A stretch of DNA of 64,000 nucleotides from IMG/VR virus record IMGVR_UViG_3300044675_001501, positions 105,498-169,497 of that record. One strand, given 5' to 3'. The notes under the pieces are model-generated. The model ran no database searches, had not been told where the DNA came from, and worked only from the letters and a program-made list of their open reading frames with translations. Source of the DNA: a virus. The translations under genes and the position numbers were made by a program. Shown one piece after another: positions 6,787 through 13,642 of this stretch; position 1 is the first letter of the stretch; each line of letters starts with the position of its first letter.

Positions 6787-7184
6787 ACTTGCATAACTTT
6801 AACCTCACATTTTTCTAAAAATTTCACACCATCATCATTGCGATATTGTTGTCGATAGTACACATTCTTAATACCTGCGCCATAAATCATTTTAGCACAC
6901 TGTACGCAAGGAGCATGAGTACAAAATAAACTGGCACCATCGCCTCCGTCATTAGACTTGGCAAGTTTAAGTATAGCATTCGCTTCAGCATGAATCACCT
7001 CATCTTTGGTTTTAAAATTTTCATCTTCACATACATTAGTCCATCCTGCTGGCATGCCATTGTATCCGATAGAAATAATTCTATGTTCTTTAACAACGAC
7101 AGCACCAACCTTCAACCGAACAGCACTAGAGAGTTGAGCAAACCTCTCAGCTGTGTCCATATATGCAGCAATCCATTTATTCAT
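6783..7184 (-). CDS. cd: dCMP deaminase
   Basis: A 133-residue zinc deaminase converting dCMP to dUMP, feeding thymidylate synthesis by the phage ThyX. The HAE motif (about 66-68, zinc ligand plus catalytic Glu) and PCVQC (about 93-97, the two zinc cysteines) are intact. It is shorter than T4 Cd (193 aa) and lacks the extra structural zinc insert. The ATG overlaps the upstream stop as ATGA. Confidence 0.9.
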   Translation of the reverse strand: MNKWIAAYMDTAERFAQLSSAVRLKVGAVVVKEHRIISIGYNGMPAGWTNVCEDENFKTKDEVIHAEANAILKLAKSNDGGDGASLFCTHAPCVQCAKMIYGAGIKNVYYRQQYRNDDGVKFLEKCEVKVMQV

Positions 7185-8194
7185 CGTATATAAATCTGTA
7201 CGTTGTTGATACGCTTCATCAGTTCATTGTTTACATCAAACTTCACTTGCATCTTTTGCGACTCTTTCTCATACACCATAAATGCTGGCTGATTCATAGT
7301 CGTCTTATGCTGCGGGAAGAACTTATTATACCTCACGTCACCAGCTGAAGCAAACGTGTAAAGTTGCATGTCAACATATTGTTCATAAAGTTGTATTTGC
7401 TGCCCATCAACAGTCGCAATCATGACAAGTTTAGGATTTCTTGGGATATATGCAAAGTCAACATCGATGTTATAACAATCAACAGTTGAGTTGCGATATG
7501 CGCCAAAGCAAACCATTTGGTTATCACGCCATTCTGGCGCAGGTGCAGGTTTCGCAGCCTCCCACGCTAACCAGCCAAGCAAACCATTACCAGTAGCACT
7601 CTTCACCGCATTAGAAACACCAGCTGCTATCTCACCATGAGTATTAGTGCTAGTAGAACCTTTCTCGTTGATCGTTGTGCTGAATGCACGCATATCAGAA
7701 ACCCACTTCTGTTGCCATGATATAACTACGTCAGCATAAACAGTAGTGTTAGTGCGACCAATCTTGTAGTTTGGATTCTGTACATCAGCATACAATGCAT
7801 GACCCACGTTGTCTAAACGACTAACAATCTTTTCTCTACGCTCATACTCAGTGAAGTCAGGAGAGAAAGATGATTGCTTTCCCTTCTTGATTGTGTTATC
7901 TTTAGGAACAACATCAGCAATGATAGTTACCTCATAGCCAAGTGTGTTCTGTTGCTTAGATACGACTTTATACGATTTGATCACACCACTGGTGTACTCA
8001 TCAATACTTTCGGTGACATGATTAGATCTAGCATTACGCTCGCTCATAACGAAAGTGCTTGCGCCTTGCTCTAGTGCTGCTACCTTTGCGTTCTCCAGAG
8101 CAGCATCATAATTAGATCCATATCCAGTAACCTTCACCTCTGCCGCATTGGCAAAGGTAGCAGCAAACAACAGAGCAAGTGCAGTCTTTTTCAT
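7181..8194 (-). CDS. Exported FlgT/LPP20-like protein
   Basis: Residues 1-18 are a clear signal peptide (MKKTALALLFAATFANA, cleavage before AEV). The next ~90 residues (VTGYGSNYDAALENAKVAAL, then IKSYKVV and YEVTIIADV) resemble the N-terminal fold of FlgT/LPP20-type envelope proteins. The remainder has a few Cys and no recognised domain. It should be periplasmic or outer-membrane associated. It is the last of three envelope genes. Such proteins are unusual in phages; a role in host-surface remodelling or superinfection exclusion is inference. Confidence 0.7.
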   Translation of the reverse strand: MKKTALALLFAATFANAAEVKVTGYGSNYDAALENAKVAALEQGASTFVMSERNARSNHVTESIDEYTSGVIKSYKVVSKQQNTLGYEVTIIADVVPKDNTIKKGKQSSFSPDFTEYERREKIVSRLDNVGHALYADVQNPNYKIGRTNTTVYADVVISWQQKWVSDMRAFSTTINEKGSTSTNTHGEIAAGVSNAVKSATGNGLLGWLAWEAAKPAPAPEWRDNQMVCFGAYRNSTVDCYNIDVDFAYIPRNPKLVMIATVDGQQIQLYEQYVDMQLYTFASAGDVRYNKFFPQHKTTMNQPAFMVYEKESQKMQVKFDVNNELMKRINNVQIYIR

Positions 8195-8863
8195 TTAGAA
8201 TCCATTCATCATTGTACGAACTTGAGCAGCAGTATTCATGCTTTTCTTAGAAACCATAATGGTCACAGCTACCATGTTACTGTCACGATCAACATCACGT
8301 CGTGCGACATAAGCACCCTTCAGAATAAACTGAGAGTTGTCGCTGATTGTTTCGGTAACTGATTGAGCAATCTTACTAGCACGCTTGCGTTCTTCTTCGC
8401 TATACATACCACCTGCGACATCACCATCACTACCGAACAGTGAATCATTTTCTTTCTTAGAATCACGACGACGATCTTCAGTGTTCTTGTTGCTAACGAT
8501 ATCACGCATCGCAGTCTTAGTTACGTTCTCTGCTACTTTACCAGACTTAACATCGTTGGTCAGAAACTCAACGAGATTACGTTTGGCACGCATAGTTGCC
8601 AGCATGAACGCATCCTCACGACCCTGCGGATGGTTGAAGTTGATTGGTGCAGTACCAGTTGTTTTGATAGCAACCCAATCGCCATCTTCAGAGAACTGAA
8701 GTTGTAGAGTGCCCGAAACTTCCAGGAATTCTGCTTCCGCTTTCTTGATGTCAGGCTTTTGCTCTAGTTTATTCTCAACCTTTGTTACAGGCTCAGGTTT
8801 ATTAGACGCACAACCAGTTGCTAGAGCAGCAACAATTGCGATCGTCAACAGTTTAAGTTTCAT
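8195..8863 (-). CDS. LPP20-like lipoprotein
   Basis: A lipoprotein signal peptide with lipobox ALATGC (Cys about residue 18) precedes a 200-residue domain with an amphipathic AxxxAxxxAKRNLVEFL helix typical of LPP20-type proteins. The Asp/Arg-rich middle is probably flexible. The start overlaps the preceding entericidin-like gene by ATGA, so the two lipoproteins are co-translated. Function in phage unknown. Confidence 0.7.
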   Translation of the reverse strand: MKLKLLTIAIVAALATGCASNKPEPVTKVENKLEQKPDIKKAEAEFLEVSGTLQLQFSEDGDWVAIKTTGTAPINFNHPQGREDAFMLATMRAKRNLVEFLTNDVKSGKVAENVTKTAMRDIVSNKNTEDRRRDSKKENDSLFGSDGDVAGGMYSEEERKRASKIAQSVTETISDNSQFILKGAYVARRDVDRDSNMVAVTIMVSKKSMNTAAQVRTMMNGF

Positions 8864-8982
8864 CGTTCTTTAATCCATTTCCCTGCTTTTTGCAGATCTT
8901 CACCAGCACCACTAACCAAACCACCTGCTGTTCCGCATGCGGTCAGCATAGTAGCAACCATTACAGCTATAACAAACTTCAT
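8860..8982 (-). CDS. Entericidin-like small lipoprotein (40 aa)
   Basis: MKFVIAVMVATMLTAC is a lipoprotein signal with lipobox LTAC, followed by GTAGGLVSGAGEDLQKAG. The order C-x-T-x2-G-x3-GxGxDxQKxG matches the entericidin EcnA/EcnB family, tiny membrane-active lipoproteins encoded by proteobacteria. GGGAGG lies just upstream of ATG 8982, and the ATG overlaps the previous stop. A phage copy could act on the host envelope. Confidence 0.7.
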   Translation of the reverse strand: MKFVIAVMVATMLTACGTAGGLVSGAGEDLQKAGKWIKER

Positions 8983-9227
8983 TGAACACCTCCCAACGTA
9001 AACTTGCTCAGATATTCTTGCGCTTCAGTCAGTTCAAACTTACCTTCCTCAAGCATAATCTGTTCTTTTTCTTCTAGGATTCTGATAACTTCACGCATGC
9101 TTGCTGCTTCAAGCAACTCGATAGCATAGTCATGGTCATCTTCATCAACATTCTCATACCAGTCAGCAAGAACTTCAGGCGAAGAGAGAAGGAGAAACCT
9201 TAGATTCTGAAAGTCATGTTCATTCAT
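8979..9227 (-). CDS. Acidic phage hypothetical protein (82 aa)
   Basis: Soluble acidic protein with DWYENVDEDDHDYAIELLEA in the middle. The start ATG 9227 overlaps the upstream stop as TAATG. No function is known to me. Confidence 0.65.
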   Translation of the reverse strand: MNEHDFQNLRFLLLSSPEVLADWYENVDEDDHDYAIELLEAASMREVIRILEEKEQIMLEEGKFELTEAQEYLSKFTLGGVQ

Positions 9228-9412
9228 TATTCAACTCCAAAATGTTCTTCTAACTGTTCTGCAGCAAAATGATCATCTAGATCATCTCTCAAAAAACCAG
9301 CACATTCATGTACAATCAATTCAGCAAATCTTTGGTAGGTAGCTTGAACATCCATAAGTCTGCCAGTCTCTGTCATTGCCTGGATCATTAGTTCTTTAAT
9401 TCGTTCGTTCAC
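9227..9412 (-). CDS. Small helical hypothetical protein, GTG start (61 aa)
   Basis: GTG 9412 forms a GTGA overlap with the upstream stop. The protein (MNERIKELMIQAM...) is helical with a conserved-looking FAELIVHECAGFL segment seen in small phage proteins of this kind. Function unknown. Confidence 0.6.
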   Translation of the reverse strand: MNERIKELMIQAMTETGRLMDVQATYQRFAELIVHECAGFLRDDLDDHFAAEQLEEHFGVE

Positions 9413-9537
9413 TTCGATGTTTCCTTCATAACTTGTTGCATCTTAACAACACCATGGTCAGCAATCTTTGCTATGCCAGCGAAGCCAACAGTACACACAG
9501 CGACACCAAGAATAAACCCAACAATCAAATTACCCAT
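9409..9537 (-). CDS. Small membrane protein (42 aa)
   Basis: ATG 9537 gives MGNLIVGFILGVAVCTVGFA, one hydrophobic helix, then a Lys-rich tail. Predicted single-pass inner-membrane protein. It overlaps the upstream gene by 8 bases. Confidence 0.55.
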   Translation of the reverse strand: MGNLIVGFILGVAVCTVGFAGIAKIADHGVVKMQQVMKETSK

Positions 9538-9931
9538 TGTCAGCCTCACAAAAGTTTTCAAAGTCTTCAACATTACCAGCGAACAAAACATTACCACTGT
9601 AATCTTTTACCTTCACTTCGATACCTTTGTCAACGCAAGCACGAACGTAGTATTCATAATCTTGCCAAGCATCAGTGGTAGTAATTGGATATACATAGAT
9701 ACCACCGACACCATCTTTAAGTTTGGCAATCAGTTGAGCAGCCAAGCAACCAGCACCATTTGCTATTTTAGCTGGTCCATTGCTAGGAATACCATTGACG
9801 ATAGTCATGTTCTTTAGGAAAAAAGCAAGTTCAGAACCATGACCAGATGGGTAACCATCAAACTGTCGATAGATACAAACAAGTTTCTCACCGACACCAT
9901 TCTCAACATAAGTCAAACAACGTGTACCCAT
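9530..9931 (-). CDS. Conserved phage hypothetical protein (133 aa)
   Basis: The start MGTRCLTYVENG at 9931 has GGGG upstream. The protein is soluble, Gly-rich and has a YRQFDGYPSGHGSELA segment which I associate with a widespread phage/bacterial family of unknown function. A longer TTG start is possible. Confidence 0.7.
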   Translation of the reverse strand: MGTRCLTYVENGVGEKLVCIYRQFDGYPSGHGSELAFFLKNMTIVNGIPSNGPAKIANGAGCLAAQLIAKLKDGVGGIYVYPITTTDAWQDYEYYVRACVDKGIEVKVKDYSGNVLFAGNVEDFENFCEADNG

Positions 9932-9933
9932 AA

Positions 9934-10167
9934 TCAACCCCAATCTTTCTTATCACCAAACTTTTCGTTGTACTCATATCCAGCCATGTACTCAACAATC
10001 TGTTCTGGGGTCATATCTTTACCCTCTACACGTTCAGACTGAGAAGTTGCGCCGACGTAGTAGTGAATATCGATACCACGACCATAGTAAGAATCAGCCG
10101 AACCACGATCGAATGGACCACCGTGGCGAGTGTCGTATAGTTTGCCATTATAAAATCCGTACATCAT
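9934..10167 (-). CDS. Conserved hypothetical protein (77 aa)
   Basis: The N-terminal half contains GGPFDRGSADSYYGR, a landmark of small hypothetical proteins found across phages and bacteria. ATG overlaps the upstream stop as ATGA. Function unknown. Confidence 0.7.
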   Translation of the reverse strand: MMYGFYNGKLYDTRHGGPFDRGSADSYYGRGIDIHYYVGATSQSERVEGKDMTPEQIVEYMAGYEYNEKFGDKKDWG

Positions 10168-10409
10168 TCGTCTCCGTAGTAGCCGTAATCTTCATCAGTA
10201 CCGAACCCTGCCGATGCCATTGCTGAATCAAAGTCACCGTCCATGCTGTCATCGTAATCAGAATCAAAGTCATCAACGATGCCGTAGTCAGCAGCGATTT
10301 GATCAATCGTCTCAACCTGCTCGCCGAAGTAGTTCGCTACTTCGGTAGTAGTATAACCTTCGCACAGCATAGTAACGATGTCAGTAACCTTTTGTTTCAT
10401 CACACCCAT
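10164..10409 (-). CDS. Helix-turn-helix-like small protein (81 aa)
   Basis: Residues about 5-40 (VTDIVTMLCEGYTTTEVANY then F..QVETIDQI) have the spacing of a small helix-turn-helix; the C-terminal half is an acidic Asp/Gly-rich tail. This could be a DNA-binding or transcription-modulating protein. The start ATG 10409 has GGGAGA eight bases upstream. Confidence 0.55.
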   Translation of the reverse strand: MGVMKQKVTDIVTMLCEGYTTTEVANYFGEQVETIDQIAADYGIVDDFDSDYDDSMDGDFDSAMASAGFGTDEDYGYYGDE

Positions 10410-10410
10410 A

Positions 10411-10695
10411 TTAATCTCCCGAATCAATTTGATAACGATCACCACAATGTTTGCAGGTATATTCAGTCAAACAACGACCAACATTTTTGCTAGAATACTC
10501 ATGAGTGCAGGGAGTACCATCAGGTCTAGCATTCACTTCACCAGTAGGGCGACCAAACATATATTGACCACCGCAATTAGTACACTCAAAGGTATCAGTT
10601 ACTTTATCGTAACCAGCGATAACGCTTTTATACTTGTTATCACCAGCAGGTACACGACCAGAACCATTACAAACAGGACAAACACATTTCAACAT
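10411..10695 (-). CDS. Zinc-ribbon protein (94 aa)
   Basis: Three CxxC pairs: CPVC near the start, CTNC in the middle and CKHC near the end, plus single Cys and His residues that could complete two zinc sites. It resembles DnaJ-type or zinc-ribbon adaptor proteins. The start overlaps the upstream stop as TGATG. Confidence 0.65.
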   Translation of the reverse strand: MLKCVCPVCNGSGRVPAGDNKYKSVIAGYDKVTDTFECTNCGGQYMFGRPTGEVNARPDGTPCTHEYSSKNVGRCLTEYTCKHCGDRYQIDSGD

Positions 10696-10856
10696 CAAAC
10701 TTTCTCCATGGCACGAACGCCAGAAAACATAATCAATAAACCTACCGAAGCCAACGCAGCTTGAACCAGAAGATCAGCATTCGGATCAAAGTCAAGAGTG
10801 CCAACTGCACCGAATGCGATCAGGAAACCAACAGCCAAACGAATAGAACCCTTCAT
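10695..10856 (-). CDS. Small two-helix membrane protein (53 aa)
   Basis: Hydrophobic helices at about 5-20 and 27-45 separated by DFDPNAD; predicted hairpin in the inner membrane. ATG 10856 follows a GAGGAG ribosome site and overlaps the previous stop. Confidence 0.55.
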   Translation of the reverse strand: MKGSIRLAVGFLIAFGAVGTLDFDPNADLLVQAALASVGLLIMFSGVRAMEKV

Positions 10857-11101
10857 TATACAAACTCCTCATCGCGAGACATCATCTCAAACTGCTTTTC
10901 GCGTTCCTCATAGTTCAAGCGAGTCTCAAACTCATCGATAGATTGCTTCAACATCTTAGCAGCAAATTCCTTGTTGGTATAACCATCAAGCAGGTTAGAC
11001 GTCAGAGACTGCAGATAACCAGAGGAATGAGCATAGTTACCGTAAACCTTATACGACAGGTCAACAAACTGCTTCACAAGATCAGAGTAGTTAGTCTTCA
11101 T
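10856..11101 (-). CDS. Small helical hypothetical protein (81 aa)
   Basis: MKTNYSDLVKQFVDLS... I choose ATG 11101 because AAGGA lies 8 bases upstream; an in-frame ATG at 11125 sits only 6 bases after the -10 box. Mostly helical, charged, function unknown. Confidence 0.6.
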   Translation of the reverse strand: MKTNYSDLVKQFVDLSYKVYGNYAHSSGYLQSLTSNLLDGYTNKEFAAKMLKQSIDEFETRLNYEEREKQFEMMSRDEEFV

Positions 11102-11131
11102 TTTCTTTTCCTTTTCAACTTTCATGCAATA

Positions 11132-11160
11132 ATTATACCGCAACCCTGAATTAATGTAAA
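11132..11160 (-). promoter_or_regulatory. Early sigma70-type promoter
   Basis: TTTACA (11155-11160), 17-base spacer, TATAAT (11132-11137) on the minus strand. The RNA begins with ATGAAAGTTGA, shared with the next promoter at 11394-11422. Confidence 0.75.
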
Positions 11161-11165
11161 GCACT

Positions 11166-11360
11166 TTATTGCGCATCTCCGAAAACAGCCGAGCGAGTCG
11201 GGAAACCAGCAGCGATGCCAGTTGACAGTTGGAAAGTTTTTGTTTGCTTCGCACGTGCCTTTGACTTTGGCGCTTTGCGTGGTTTGTAGACCGTAACCTG
11301 AACACCCAGTTCTGGGTCGGTATAGGTATAGAGGACGTTTCTTTGTTTACGCTCAGACAT
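11166..11360 (-). CDS. Basic small hypothetical protein (64 aa)
   Basis: MSERKQRNVLYTYTDPELGV then a Lys/Arg-rich centre (KPRKAPKSKARAKQTKT). ATG 11360 has GGAG 8 bases upstream. A nucleic-acid-binding role is suggested by charge only. Confidence 0.6.
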   Translation of the reverse strand: MSERKQRNVLYTYTDPELGVQVTVYKPRKAPKSKARAKQTKTFQLSTGIAAGFPTRSAVFGDAQ

Positions 11361-11393
11361 TTTTGCATCTCCTTTATCAACTTTCATACCTAT

Positions 11394-11422
11394 ATTATAC
11401 AGGAAAGCCGAATTAAAGGCAA
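11394..11422 (-). promoter_or_regulatory. Early promoter of a stem-loop/promoter cassette
   Basis: TTGCCT (11417-11422), 17-base spacer beginning TTAATTC, TATAAT (11394-11399). It follows the stem-loop at 11435-11459 by 12 bases, matching the PeSL arrangement described in T4-type phages. Confidence 0.8.
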
Positions 11423-11434
11423 GCAAAATGTAGC

Positions 11435-11459
11435 ATACCCCTACGGTTTGTAGGGGTAT
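11435..11459 (-). terminator. PeSL stem-loop
   Basis: Perfect 10-bp stem ATACCCCTAC/GTAGGGGTAT with a 5-base loop. Near-identical copy at 26413-26437 and related ones at 19602 and 52584, each just upstream of an early promoter. It probably ends the preceding transcript. Confidence 0.7.
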
Positions 11460-11493
11460 AAAAGTCCTTTAAAATCAAGGACTTGTGTGGGGG

Positions 11494-11536
11494 TAAGAAA
11501 AAAACCCCTGCAGGAAGGTAATCCAACAGGGGTTTT
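11494..11536 (-). terminator. Intrinsic terminator of the tRNA array
   Basis: 10-bp stem AAAACCCCTG/CAGGGGTTTT followed on the minus strand by a run of seven T. It lies about 40 bases beyond the last tRNA gene. Confidence 0.85.
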
Positions 11537-11577
11537 TATAGCCAAAAGGGACGGTGATCCGCCATTGGCTCGGTTTT

Positions 11578-11661
11578 TGGTGCCCCAAGCGAGACTCGAA
11601 CTCGCACGCTTGCGCACTGGCTTCTAAGACCAGCGTGTCTACCAATTCCACCATCGGGGCA
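11578..11661 (-). tRNA. tRNA-Leu(UAG)
   Basis: Full class II cloverleaf with long variable arm, anticodon loop CTTAGAA, T-loop with TTCGAGT and encoded CCA. Last tRNA of the array. Confidence 0.92.
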
Positions 11662-11666
11662 TTTCC

Positions 11667-11743
11667 TGGTGCTGGTTGTCGGATTCGAACTGACGACCTA
11701 CTGCTTACAAGGCAGTTGCTCTACCAACTGAGCTAAACCAGCA
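11667..11743 (-). tRNA. tRNA-Thr(UGU)
   Basis: Canonical cloverleaf, anticodon loop CTTGTAA, T-loop TTCGAAT, encoded CCA. Confidence 0.92.
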
Positions 11744-11920
11744 TTAATCTTTTAAATCTTCATCATCATATTTTGTTTCATCAATTGGTCTTCCCATTAA
11801 TTTCTCGCCATCTTCATTTCGCTTATCTTTTTTCTTGAAGATATTGTTCCAATTGTTGTCGAACTCTTCTTTTGATACGCTAAATGGGCGAGGTGAACTT
11901 CCCTTTCCACCGTCACTCAT
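11744..11920 (-). CDS. Small hydrophilic protein between tRNAs (58 aa)
   Basis: ATG 11920 follows AGGAG; the frame ends 1 base before tRNA-Thr. MSDGGKGSSPRPFSVSKEEF then a Lys/Asp-rich tail including KLMGRPIDE. No domain recognised; it may be a small DNA- or ribosome-associated phage protein. Confidence 0.55.
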   Translation of the reverse strand: MSDGGKGSSPRPFSVSKEEFDNNWNNIFKKKDKRNEDGEKLMGRPIDETKYDDEDLKD

Positions 11921-11937
11921 TTTTTACTCCTAAAGCA

Positions 11938-12012
11938 TGGAGCGGATAGTCGGGTTCGAACCGACGACATTCTGCTTGGCAAGCAGACATTCTACCACTG
12001 AATTATATCCGC
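11938..12012 (-). tRNA. tRNA-Gly(GCC)
   Basis: Cloverleaf with anticodon loop TTGCCAA, T-loop TTCGAAC, encoded CCA. Confidence 0.9.
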
Positions 12013-12019
12013 ACTAAAT

Positions 12020-12097
12020 TGGTCGGAGTGGCAGGATTCGAACCTGCGACCCCCTGCTCCCAAAGCAGGTGCACTAGCCAGACTGTGCTACACTCCG
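12020..12097 (-). tRNA. tRNA-Pro(UGG)
   Basis: 7-bp acceptor CGGAGTG/CACTCCG, anticodon loop TTTGGGA, T-loop TTCGAAT, encoded CCA. Confidence 0.92.
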
Positions 12098-12106
12098 AAT
12101 GAACTT

Positions 12107-12670
12107 TTATTTATATCTTACTTCAGCATTAAATGCTAAAGAAATTCTATCATCTTTATTTTCGTTTGGCACTACATAGTGCATCAACCACGAAGGAAAG
12201 ATAATCAAACTGCCTGTCTTTGGTTGAACCGAAACGACAGACTGCGTAAAACTATTTTGTTCTTTGATCATACTACTATACAAAACATGGTGATGCGCAT
12301 TGTTTGGTGTCATGAATTCTATCAACGAACAACCATCTTCTGCCTTTGGATAATACACACCAGAGAAAACGGTATTCGGTCTCTCACCATGGTTGTGTGG
12401 TATACCGATATACTGATTACTGTTTATGTTAGCCCAAGCCATATAGACTGCCTGGTATGCCTTATCAGTCAAACCAAAATGCTTATGAAGACCATTTAAT
12501 CTAACTGTTATTTCTTGAAACAACTTGTTGAGCTCAGGCTCAGCACCAGTAAAGTAGATACTTGTTTCTGATGTTTTCTGTTTCTCGTAGCACAACTTAA
12601 TGATTGAATCGTTATCTATATTCAAATCATCAGAGGCAATAAAGTTAGTAAATATATGTTCAATCTGCAT
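12107..12670 (-). CDS. 2OG-Fe(II) oxygenase (2OG-FeII_Oxy_5-like)
   Basis: A 187-residue double-stranded beta-helix oxygenase. HNHGE (about 91-95) gives the N-terminal metal ligands, FSGVYYPK follows, and LIIFPSWLMHYVVPN with RISLAFN supplies the second His and the 2-oxoglutarate Arg. Family members of this type occur in many T4-type marine phages; the substrate is unknown. The gene sits between tRNA-Lys and tRNA-Pro with almost no spacer and has no strong ribosome site. Confidence 0.8.
   Translation of the reverse strand: MQIEHIFTNFIASDDLNIDNDSIIKLCYEKQKTSETSIYFTGAEPELNKLFQEITVRLNGLHKHFGLTDKAYQAVYMAWANINSNQYIGIPHNHGERPNTVFSGVYYPKAEDGCSLIEFMTPNNAHHHVLYSSMIKEQNSFTQSVVSVQPKTGSLIIFPSWLMHYVVPNENKDDRISLAFNAEVRYK
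12108..12115 (-). promoter_or_regulatory. T4-type late promoter motif
   Basis: Perfect TATAAATA on the minus strand, spanning the last codons of the oxygenase gene and 10 bases before tRNA-Pro. It may simply encode Tyr-Lys-stop. Confidence 0.35.
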
Positions 12671-12681
12671 AAGAATTTTGT

Positions 12682-12757
12682 TGGTAGGGGTACAGGGACT
12701 CGAACCCTGAACTTATCGGTTAAAAGCCGATTACTCTAGCCATTGAGTTATACCCCC
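12682..12757 (-). tRNA. tRNA-Lys(UUU)
   Basis: Acceptor GGGGGTA, anticodon arm ATCGG/CCGAT with loop CTTTTAA, T-loop TTCGAGT, encoded CCA. Confidence 0.92.
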
Positions 12758-12760
12758 ATA

Positions 12761-12836
12761 TGGTCCCTGCGGTGAGAATCGAACTCACTCCTCATTGATT
12801 AAGAGTCAAGTGCGCAAACCTTTACGCTACACAGGG
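12761..12836 (-). tRNA. tRNA-Lys(CUU)
   Basis: Acceptor CCCTGTG/CGCAGGG, anticodon loop CTCTTAA, T-loop TTCGATT, encoded CCA. The first anticodon-stem pair is mismatched (C-T). Confidence 0.85.
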
Positions 12837-12953
12837 TTGGATCGTACTGTTTTGATTTTACGTGCCAACCCTAGACCATACGGGAATCTAGAGTGACACT
12901 AGAGTTTACCTCGTTTCATGTCATTCTCCTAAAAATTAAACTACTAAAACAAC

Positions 12954-13015
12954 AGGATGTCTTTTTGCGTTTTACAATTACAAGTTGTATGCATTTTGAT
13001 TGCTGCAAACATCCT
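12954..13015 (-). repeat. Clamp element A (covarying stem, anticodon-arm hairpin)
   Basis: AGGATGT pairs with ACATCCT (7 bp). Inside, TTGCAGCA is shared with elements B-D, and 12973-12989 forms a 5-bp stem with the 7-base loop CTTGTAA, exactly an anticodon arm with UGU, but no D- or T-arm is present. The element begins 5 bases after the CCA of tRNA-Met. Downstream (12837-12953) is an untranslated-looking spacer with one SD-preceded frame broken by an in-frame TAG. Confidence 0.6.
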
Positions 13016-13020
13016 AAAAC

Positions 13021-13097
13021 TGGTAGCGGGAGCAGGAATCGAACCTACCTCATTCAAGCGTATGAAACTTGCTAGTTACCCAGAACTATATCCCGCA
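13021..13097 (-). tRNA. tRNA-Met(CAU)
   Basis: D-arm TAGT/ACTA with GGG, anticodon loop TTCATAC, T-loop TTCGATT, encoded CCA. The first acceptor pair is a T-T mismatch, which is an initiator-like trait, but the three G-C pairs of initiator anticodon stems are absent. Elongator Met or Ile2 remain possible. Confidence 0.85.
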
Positions 13098-13175
13098 ACA
13101 AAATCGTGCTATGTTCAACCTTGCAAGTAGAACTCTCGTCGCAGTCTGAGAAGCATCCATCCTAGGAAGGAGAGG

Positions 13176-13197
13176 CTATCCTGCCATACCGTAAAGC
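13176..13197 (-). repeat. 8-bp hairpin in tRNA spacer
   Basis: The minus strand forms CATACCGT/ACGGTATG around a 6-base loop. The rest of 13098-13211 shows no gene or tRNA I can fold. Confidence 0.5.
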
Positions 13198-13211
13198 GAC
13201 GGTATGCATCT

Positions 13212-13286
13212 TGGCGGTCCCAAGGGGTAACGATCCCCTTCTTTATGCGTGACAGGCATACGTGCGTCCATGAACACTTTGGAACC
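13212..13286 (-). tRNA. tRNA-Asp(GUC)
   Basis: 7-bp acceptor GGTTCCA/TGGGACC, D-arm GTGT/GCAC, anticodon arm TATGC/GCATA with loop CTGTCAC, G73, encoded CCA. The T-loop is ATCGTTA instead of TTCRANY: positions 54 and 58 are A and T, the reverse of normal. Confidence 0.85.
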
Positions 13287-13291
13287 AGATT

Positions 13292-13414
13292 CATTTTGTT
13301 GAGTACTCTGCACTATATGCCTCGCTCAACAGCTTTACTCGAGTTTACTGTTTATTGCTTCGGTTACATAACGCTTGATCATGCCTCTGTGCTTACAAAG
13401 CACTCAACAAAATG
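13292..13414 (-). repeat. 13-bp inverted repeat enclosing a tRNA spacer
   Basis: CATTTTGTTGAGT (13292-13304) and its perfect complement ACTCAACAAAATG (13402-13414). The right arm ends in the CCA of tRNA-Ala. The enclosed 97 bases include GTGC-TTTGTAA-GCAC but no full tRNA. Confidence 0.6.
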
Positions 13415-13488
13415 GTGGAGGATAACGGGATCGAACCGATGACCTTTAGCTTGCAAAGCTACTGCTCTCCCAGCTGAGCTAATCCCCC
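13413..13488 (-). tRNA. tRNA-Ala(UGC)
   Basis: Acceptor GGGGGAT/ATCCTCC, D-arm GCTC/GAGC, anticodon loop TTTGCAA, T-loop TTCGATC, encoded CCA. First downstream of the promoter at 13614. Confidence 0.92.
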
Positions 13489-13613
13489 ACGGTGTTCGGT
13501 CAGCCCCACCAGCGCTACCGAACAGATGTCGTTCTCACAACGAATCCCCACATCATGCCTCAAGCGTAGTTTTCGACCCACGACTTAGAGAGGACTTATC
13601 GAACTATACAAGT

Positions 13614-13642
13614 ATTATATAACAAGTAGCATTTAAAGTCAA
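13614..13642 (-). promoter_or_regulatory. Promoter for the downstream tRNA segment
   Basis: TTGACT (13637-13642), 17-base spacer, TATAAT (13614-13619), overlapping the end of the HNH gene. The leader 13489-13607 holds an 8-bp TGTTCGGT/ACCGAACA hairpin. Confidence 0.8.

Noticed and set aside
11578-11661. Reading the UAG-anticodon tRNA as an amber suppressor
   Set aside because: Anticodon UAG reads CUA (Leu), not the UAG stop; a suppressor would need CUA as anticodon.
13098-13211. Extra tRNA in the spacer
   Set aside because: I found only an 8-bp hairpin and a TCTC/GAGA stem; no combination gave acceptor, D and T arms.
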